26,695 nucleotides of DNA from Paulinella micropora (Eukaryota > Cercozoa > Imbricatea > Euglyphida). The position numbers and the translations under genes were made by a program. Every line of letters starts with the position of its first letter. The first letter of the stretch is position 1. A model generated the notes under the pieces. The model was not told where the DNA came from. It made no database searches and worked only from the letters and a program-made list of their open reading frames with translations. This document shows positions 21,228 through 26,695 of the stretch, one piece after another. The stretch spans positions 25,225 to 51,919 of the forward strand of contig BJOX01000322.1 in NCBI GenBank assembly GCA_009731375.1. Reading direction: 5' to 3'.

Positions 21228-22171
21228 ATGGGTGCGCTGCGACAGCCCTCGCGTGCTATCCCGGCTTGGTTGCTCTTGCTCTTAGCGGCCTCGCTCAGGT
21301 CTAGCTTGGCCTGGCATGTCAAGCTGGACCTGTTCGCGCTGCTTGTCCTGGGGCTCGCGGCTTGGCTCGTCGCGCGCCGCCGCGCTGAGCAGCAGTTTCC
21401 CTGCCCGCCCGAGGCGCACTGGCTTTTAGGCGTCTTACCAACAATCCTGCAGGCGCCGAACCTCCCGTACTGCAAAGAAAAGGACGTGCTGGAGCTGTTC
21501 TCGTCCTGGGCGCAGACCTGTGGGGTCAAGGAAGGCCTGTACCGCCTGCCTACCGCCGTCTTCATGCCGCAGTCCCCGCTCATCCTGTCCGACCCCGAAC
21601 AGATCGCAGCTATTTTACACTTCCGCAACCAGAAGGATTGGGTGAAGGGCGAATCTTACAGGGACGCAGCGCCGCTGGTTGGGGAGGGAGTACTCAGCTC
21701 GCACGGTCTGCGCTAGACAGACAGACCAGACCAACAGACCAGGCAGACAGACCAGACCAGACAGACCAGACAGACCAGATCGGACCAGAGGACCAGACAG
21801 ACCAGACCAGACAGACCAGACCAGACAGACAGACCAGACAGACAGACCAGACAGACGAGACCATGGCGTGCTGGCCTGCCCGGCTGCTCAGACTTGAAGC
21901 AGCTTGCGAGCGCCTGGCCTTGTGTTGCTCGCCTGGCTTAGGCCGTGTGTGTGCTTTGTGGCAGGCGTGATATGGCGCCAGCAGCGCTTGCTGGCTAACA
22001 AAGGCTTCAGCTTGGCCGTGCTCGAGCAGAGGTCACTCTGCATTACCTCTTACTGCAGTCGCGGCTATCAATACGCTCGGCACAGTCTCGCCTGCTCGCG
22101 TCGCTGCTGCCTGTGCTGTTGTTGTTGTGGTTGTCTGTTGTTGTGTTGCCTCCCCCCCCCCCCCCCCCCCC

Positions 22172-22202
<31 letters not shown>

Positions 22203-22730
22203 NNNNNNNNNNNNNNNNNNNNNNNNNNNNNNNNNNNNNNNNNNNNNNNNNNNNNNNNNNNNNNNNNNNNNNNNNNNNNNNNNNNNNNNNNNNNNNNNNN
22301 NNNNNNNNNNNNNNNNNNNNNNNNNNNNNNNNNNNNNNNNNNNNNNNNNNNNNNNNNNNNNNNNNNNNNNNNNNNNNNNNNNNNNNNNNNNNNNNNNNNN
22401 NNNNNNNNNNNNNNNNNNNNNNNNNNNNNNNNNNNNNNNNNNNNNNNNNNNNNNNNNNNNNCCCCCCCCCCCCCCCCCTCCTCTCTCTCGCCTTTTTCTT
22501 CTTTTTTGTGTGTATGCATGTATGTTTGTGTAGCATGGTTCACGTTGAGCACTCGCTGGAGCTCTTGGCGGCACGCTGGACGGCCAGGGCACGCGACCAG
22601 CAGGAGGTGGACGTGACCCAAGACACATTACTGCTCACCATGGACGTGCTGGGCCAGGTAGAAGATGACATGCGTGTGTCTTCTCTGTTTGTGTATCTGG
22701 GTGCATCTGTACGTCATTGTTTTGTTTTTG

Positions 22731-22763
<33 letters not shown>

Positions 22764-22844
22764 GTGTGTGTGTGGCCAGGTTGCCTTCAGTAGTGACTTC
22801 CACAGCCTCACCGCCAAGGACGGCGAGGTCTATCTATCTATCTA

Positions 22845-22912
<68 letters not shown>

Positions 22913-23002
22913 GTCTGTCTCGTCGGCCTGTGGTTCTCATGTCAGACCAGGTGTGTGGTTGTCCAGTCTGCGCCGTTCATAGATGTCAGCTGTCCTGCCG
23001 CG

Positions 23003-23037
<35 letters not shown>

Positions 23038-23605
23038 TTGTTGTTGTTGTTTTGTTGTTGTTCTTGTTGTTGCGGTTATGTTCTTGTTCTTGTTCTTGTC
23101 TTGTTCTTGTTCCTCTTGTTCTGGCGCATTCTTTCGCATTCTGGTTCCTTGACTTAAAGCTTGGCCCGCGTGCACAAGAATGGCGACAAAATATGTCCAC
23201 ACAGGAAGCACCGCTGACCACAACGTTCAAGGTCATCTTCGACCGGCTGGTCTGGCGCAGAAAGCTCGGTTGGCTCGACTACCTGGTGCACTGGCGAGAG
23301 GTTCTACCGTACGCGCGAGCAGTCGCAAGACTCGACCAGACTGCCATATCAGTTGTGAAAGCCCGGAAAAAGCAAGAGAGCGCCCGGCCACAGGACGGAG
23401 GAGGAGAAAGGAGCGGGGCGCGAGATCTGCTGTCGTGTCTGCTGGCCAGAGACCCGCAGACCAACAGGCAGCTGCTGACGGACCAGCAGATCGTGGACAA
23501 CCTCAAGACCTTCATCTTCGCCGGACACGACACCACCGGCGCCGCGCTGGCGTGGTTGACCACAACAACAACAACGACAACTACGACAACAATAACAACA
23601 ACAAT

Positions 23606-23639
<34 letters not shown>

Positions 23640-24926
23640 TCTTCCACCCCTATCATGTGCTGCTCCACTGCGTGGCTCCAGCCCACATGCACACGCACGA
23701 ACATTCCCTCTTGCCATGACATGCCACAAGCCACACACCGGCGGAGTGTGCTGAGAAGTTTCTAGTCCTTAAGTACAAAAATGAGTTATAGCTTCAATCC
23801 TTTCGTTCTCAGCCAATATTTGCTTCAAAACCTGTGTCATGGCTCATGGAAGCTCGTTATGAGAACTTTCCAACGAACCACTACAACGACAAGAACCGAC
23901 CGAGAACGAATCGCTTGAAGTCACTGCTCGTTGTACTTAATTAACTAGGAACGTGTTGGTGCTGGCAGGGCGCTGTACTTGGTGACGTTGCACCCGCCGG
24001 TGCTCCGTGCGGTCCGCGCCGAGGTGGCCGACGTGTTCGGGCACAACCCGGTCGCTAGCTCGCCTTCCTCGGAGAGGCATGTGTATGTCTGCATGTATGT
24101 CATGCATGATGTGTAATGTCCGTGTTGCATAGGTGGAGCACATGACTGTACAGCACTTGGGCAAGCTAGCTTTCATCGATGCCGTCCGCTCTCACCCTCA
24201 AGCACAATAACACGACCAAACATTTTCAGAGTTATCCAAGCATGCTGCATATGCACTTGTCTTGATCTGTCCATTGCAACCTGGAAAAGGCAAGTGTCGA
24301 AGTGAAAAAGAAACCAGATCAAAAAGGACAGGGCCGCAGCATGGTTGTTGGTCTGGCTGGCAGGTTGTGAAGGAAACGCTGCGGCTGTACCCGAGCGCGG
24401 GCTTTGAGAGAATGGCCGTGCGCGACGTGCAGCTGGGTCTGCAGCTGTCTAGCTACCTACCTACCTACCAACCTACCTACCTACCTACCTACCTACCTAC
24501 CTTTCTACCTACCTACCTATCTACCATTCCTGCTGGCTGTGTGCTCAAGGCGGCAACGTGATTCCTAAGGGCACCACTTTAGTAATCTTGCCCAACCTTG
24601 TTCATCGTTCTCACAAGCACTGGGGCCCGTCTGCGCTGGATTTCCTGCCTTGGCGCTGGCTCGACCCGACAGAACACAAAGACAGGTCACACCATATGAG
24701 TATTGTATTGTGTTGTATTATCTATATCTATATGAACTGTATGTATGTATGTATGTATGTATGTATGTATGTATGTATGTATGTATGTATGTATGTACGT
24801 ACGTATGTATGTATGTATATGTGTATGTATGTATGTATGTATGTATGTATGTTTCCTGGCCTGGTGTTGCTGCTGCGTAGGACTGCTGGCAGCTGGCCCG
24901 AGCGTACATACATACATGCATAAATG

Positions 24927-24958
<32 letters not shown>

Positions 24959-25753
24959 CATACATACATATGTACGTACGTACGTACGACGTACCTACCT
25001 ACGTACGTACGTACGTACGTACGTACGTACATACATACATACATACATACATACATACATACATACATACATACATACATGCATGCATGCATACATACAT
25101 GCATACATGCATAGTTGGCCCGAGCAGCCACTGGACCCTGCGCCTACCGGGCCGGCCCTCAACAAGATCTACTTCCCCTTCAGGTACCGCCGGCCCGCCC
25201 TCAATGATTCAGCTGAAAGAAGCAAATTGAAATGTGCCAAGCCTTCCGGGAACACCGCGAAAGTTTCGCTGTCTCCCCGTTTTGTATTCTATTGCGTTGT
25301 ATTATATTGTATTGTATTATATTGTACTGTATTATATTGTGTTGGATTGTATTGTGTTGTGTTGTGTTGTACTATATTGTACTGTGTTGTATTGTATTGT
25401 ATTATACTGTACTGTATTATTGTACTGCATGTAATATGTTGTTAATGGATTGTACTGTAGTGTATTGTATTGTGTTGGTCAGCACGGGCCCGCGCAACTG
25501 TGTGGGGCAGCTCCTGGCGCAGAACGAGCTGAAAGCCAGCCTGGCCTACCTCTTCTCCCGCTTCTCCTTCACGCTCAGCGCCAAAACGCTGCAGCGTCCC
25601 CCGCGCGTGGGCATCCAGTTTACTATGTGGCCCAGTCCCATCTTCCTGCTGCCACAGCCAATAAGCAGCTCGGCTACACCCGAGCCGTGCGAAGCCAGCA
25701 GCGACGCAGCAGCAGGCGCCAGACAACGCCCCGCACGGCAAGATGACCCTTGA
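21228..25753 (+). CDS. Cytochrome P450 monooxygenase, 11 exons
   Basis: Exons: 21228-21705, 21965-22031, 22534-22657, 22780-22827, 23205-23554, 23969-24080, 24133-24183, 24364-24436, 24550-24685, 25115-25183, 25483-25753. They join in phase into 592 residues, slightly longer than a usual ~500-residue microsomal P450. Residues about 10-50 are hydrophobic, ending in ARRR and then a Pro-containing hinge (PCPP): a membrane anchor, probably endoplasmic reticulum. Family motifs in order are the C-helix WRQQR (163-167), I-helix FAGHDTT (in exon 5), K-helix ETLR (414-417), HRSHKHWGP, FLPWRWL (466-472) and the heme-binding loop FPFSTGPRNCVG with Cys509. All catalytic landmarks are intact, so an active heme-thiolate oxygenase is expected. 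The loop resembles CYP4-clan or CYP97-like enzymes (fatty-acid or carotenoid hydroxylases); the substrate is unknown. Coding GC is well above that of the flanks. Exon 5 could alternatively begin upstream at 23157 (in phase). The gap in intron 2 needs no extra exon. Confidence 0.93.
21714..21862. repeat. (CAGAC)n-type repeat in P450 intron 1
   Basis: Interspersed CAGA and CCAGA units fill the 5' half of the intron, starting within nine bases of the donor. Confidence 0.9.
22151..22478. repeat. Poly-C/poly-T tracts around an assembly gap in P450 intron 2
   Basis: About 29 C followed by about 23 T reach the gap at 22203. After the gap (to 22461) there are 17 C. All are pyrimidine on the sense strand. 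Confidence 0.95.
22203..22461. other. Assembly gap (259 N)
   Basis: Unknown bases between poly-T and poly-C, inside P450 intron 2. Confidence 1.
22733..22775. repeat. (TG)n in P450 intron 3
   Basis: TG dinucleotides run up to the acceptor GGCCAG of exon 4. Confidence 0.95.
22829..22919. repeat. (TCTA)n in P450 intron 4
   Basis: The array begins within the 5' splice site, GAG|GTCTATC, and runs for about 90 bp. Confidence 0.95.
23003..23115. repeat. (TTG)n and (TTCTTG)n in P450 intron 4
   Basis: Trinucleotide array degenerating into TTCTTG hexamers, about 90 bp upstream of the exon 5 acceptor. Confidence 0.9.
23563..23640. repeat. (CAA)n in P450 intron 5
   Basis: Starts about eight bases after the donor TG|GTTGAC. 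It is the complement of the TTG array in the intron before. The rest of the intron (to 23968) is unremarkable. Confidence 0.95.
24448..24525. repeat. (CTAC)n in P450 intron 8
   Basis: Tetranucleotide tract about ten bases after the donor CTGG|GTCTGC. It makes up most of the 113-bp intron. Confidence 0.95.
24739..25114. repeat. Opposed (TATG)n and (ACAT)n arrays with (ACGT)n core in P450 intron 9
   Basis: 24739-24852 is TATG on the + strand. 24904-25114 is the complementary ACAT, with a self-complementary ACGT stretch near 24973-25029. Between them lies a 50-bp unique segment that shares TGGCCCGAGC (24894-24903) with the start of exon 10 (25116-25125). Confidence 0.95.
25281..25480. repeat. 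(TATTG)-like degenerate repeat in P450 intron 10
   Basis: About 200 bp of imperfect TATTG, TGTTG and TACTG pentamers fills the 3' half of the intron up to the acceptor GGTCAG of the heme-loop exon. Confidence 0.9.
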
Positions 25754-25821
25754 GAAGCGCCCGCTGCCCCGCAGCAAAAGCGTATCTGGATAGTGTCAAT
25801 CTCAGAATCATATTCAATATC

Positions 25822-25827
25822 AATAAA
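25822..25827 (+). promoter_or_regulatory. Candidate polyadenylation signal of the P450 gene
   Basis: AATAAA lies 69 bp after the TGA stop on the sense strand. Confidence 0.5.
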
Positions 25828-26525
25828 TTATTCTCGCCCGGAAATTTTGATGATAATTACGGTCAAAAATTAGGCTCAATCCGATAATTGTCCCCATGTA
25901 CCGGCCCCGCCAAGCGAACAAATAATAGAAGTTGATTCAGCTCCATATGTCGAACATCCAGCTGTAATGCCCCCAACGATAGCTCGTAAAAAGTCGGTAA
26001 TACAATCAAACACAGTCCTCAAGAATGAGAATGATGTCTCGTTGTATTAGCTCAGTGAAGCCAAAAAAGGAAAACTGCAACAGACCAGGAATAAAATGGC
26101 ATCAGGTCCAATCCGGACAAATAATACTGAAAAACAAGCTGGTGCACCTGTCACCAGGAAAAGGTACTTTTTACCGGCTATCCGGGGGGTGATGCCTACA
26201 GTACCCCCTCCTGATTTTATGAAGGAAATAGCATTTTCGTCATACACCTTTTGATTTCTTTCTGCAAATAGTATGCGCTATGGAGTCATGCCACACAGCG
26301 CATCGACCCACGGATAGACGCTAAAAGACGATAAATATATCCTCATACGGCACGTCAAAGCGGATTCTCCAGCCATTCTTGTAGACTTTTAAACTCCTTC
26401 CCCTCAATCTCTTTTTTTTTTTTTTTTTTCTCTGCAGTATGTCAAGAACAAACGTACTGTTAATAAAAAAAATACAAGCAACGTGGTGCTGTAGTACGAT
26501 TCCCCATTTGATCTCCTTCTTCTTC
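25828..26525. other. Intergenic region, no gene recognised
   Basis: AT-rich, with frames open for at most about 66 codons (minus, 26047-26247). No motif or RNA gene is recognised. A T-run lies near 26410-26430. Confidence 0.55.
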
Positions 26526-26528
26526 TTA

Positions 26529-26599
<71 letters not shown>

Positions 26600-26600
26600 T
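26526..26600. repeat. (ATT)n microsatellite
   Basis: About 24 uninterrupted ATT units, directly followed by the tRNA-like sequence. Confidence 0.97.
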
Positions 26601-26602
26601 TG

Positions 26603-26673
26603 GACACCGTGATAGCCCAGTGGTCAAGTTCTACCATCTGGGCCCTGTCGCCAGTTCGATTCCCGTCGGTGCC
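26603..26673 (+). other. tRNA-like sequence, probably SINE head or tRNA pseudogene
   Basis: GACACCG at 26603-26609 pairs with CGGTGCC at 26667-26673 in six of seven positions, and ACCA follows. TAGCCCAGTGG (26613-26623) matches a Pol III A box. AGTTCGATTCC (26653-26663) matches a B box except for its first base. The D- and T-stems pair poorly and the bases between acceptor and A box are too many for a standard tRNA, so a functional tRNA is unlikely. The adjoining ATT tract is typical of retroposon junctions. Confidence 0.55.
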
Positions 26674-26695
26674 ACCAGTATTTTCATTGAACATA

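Noticed and set aside
23157-23204. Upstream extension of P450 exon 5
   Set aside because: An in-phase AG at 23156 exists, but the added residues have no counterpart in the usual spacing between the F/G region strands; CACACAG at 23204 fits better.
26603-26673. Functional tRNA gene
   Set aside because: The D- and T-arms pair poorly and the spacing between acceptor stem and A box is wrong, so it is listed only as tRNA-like.

Overview
The window is nuclear DNA of a eukaryote. It has spliceosomal introns with exons whose phases match across junctions, LTR-retrotransposon debris, very dense microsatellites and a tRNA-like Pol III element. I cannot place the species; an alga or other protist would fit, but nothing here decides it. 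Three runs of N (14821-15473, 17663-18104, 22203-22461) are assembly gaps, each bordered by simple sequence.

Left third (1-8000): decayed retroelements on the + strand. A Ty3/gypsy integrase zinc-finger fragment lies at the left edge. It is followed by a Ty1/copia element in the order protease, gag-pre-integrase, integrase, reverse transcriptase, RNase H. The copia element is broken by a 44-bp tandem duplication, frameshifts and two nonsense codons. A polypurine tract and probable LTR start lie near 5858-5870. After them comes a second gag-like region (6203-7103) with two CCCH fingers and a CCHC knuckle, then charged zinc-finger-like ORFs. From about 7.8 to 9.5 kb I recognise no gene.

Middle (9.6-17.35 kb, perhaps to 19.86 kb): one large minus-strand gene that I assembled from 15 phase-compatible exons. 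It encodes a protein of more than 1,300 residues. The N-terminal half is unrecognised. It is followed by a basic nuclear-localisation-like patch, a long Ser/Thr-rich stretch, two adjacent C2H2 zinc fingers (both rebuilt only across introns), an AT-hook and an acidic tail. It looks like a DNA-binding regulator. Two further candidate 5' exons lie at 18378-18479 and 19648-19857.

Right third: a (CATA)n array of about 1.3 kb (19917-21224) containing a 52/53-bp inverted repeat separates the candidate start of the minus-strand gene from a complete 11-exon cytochrome P450 gene on the + strand (21228-25753, 592 aa). The two genes would then be head to head with the array as their whole intergenic region. 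The window ends in an (ATT)n tract and a tRNA-related sequence with A and B boxes.

The most unusual signal is in the introns. Of 24 inferred introns in the two genes, 11 have a 5' splice site beginning GTC, and most introns of any length carry their own microsatellite. Several donors sit at the edge of, or inside, the repeat. One P450 intron is nearly all microsatellite, with a 10-bp direct repeat flanking its repeat array.
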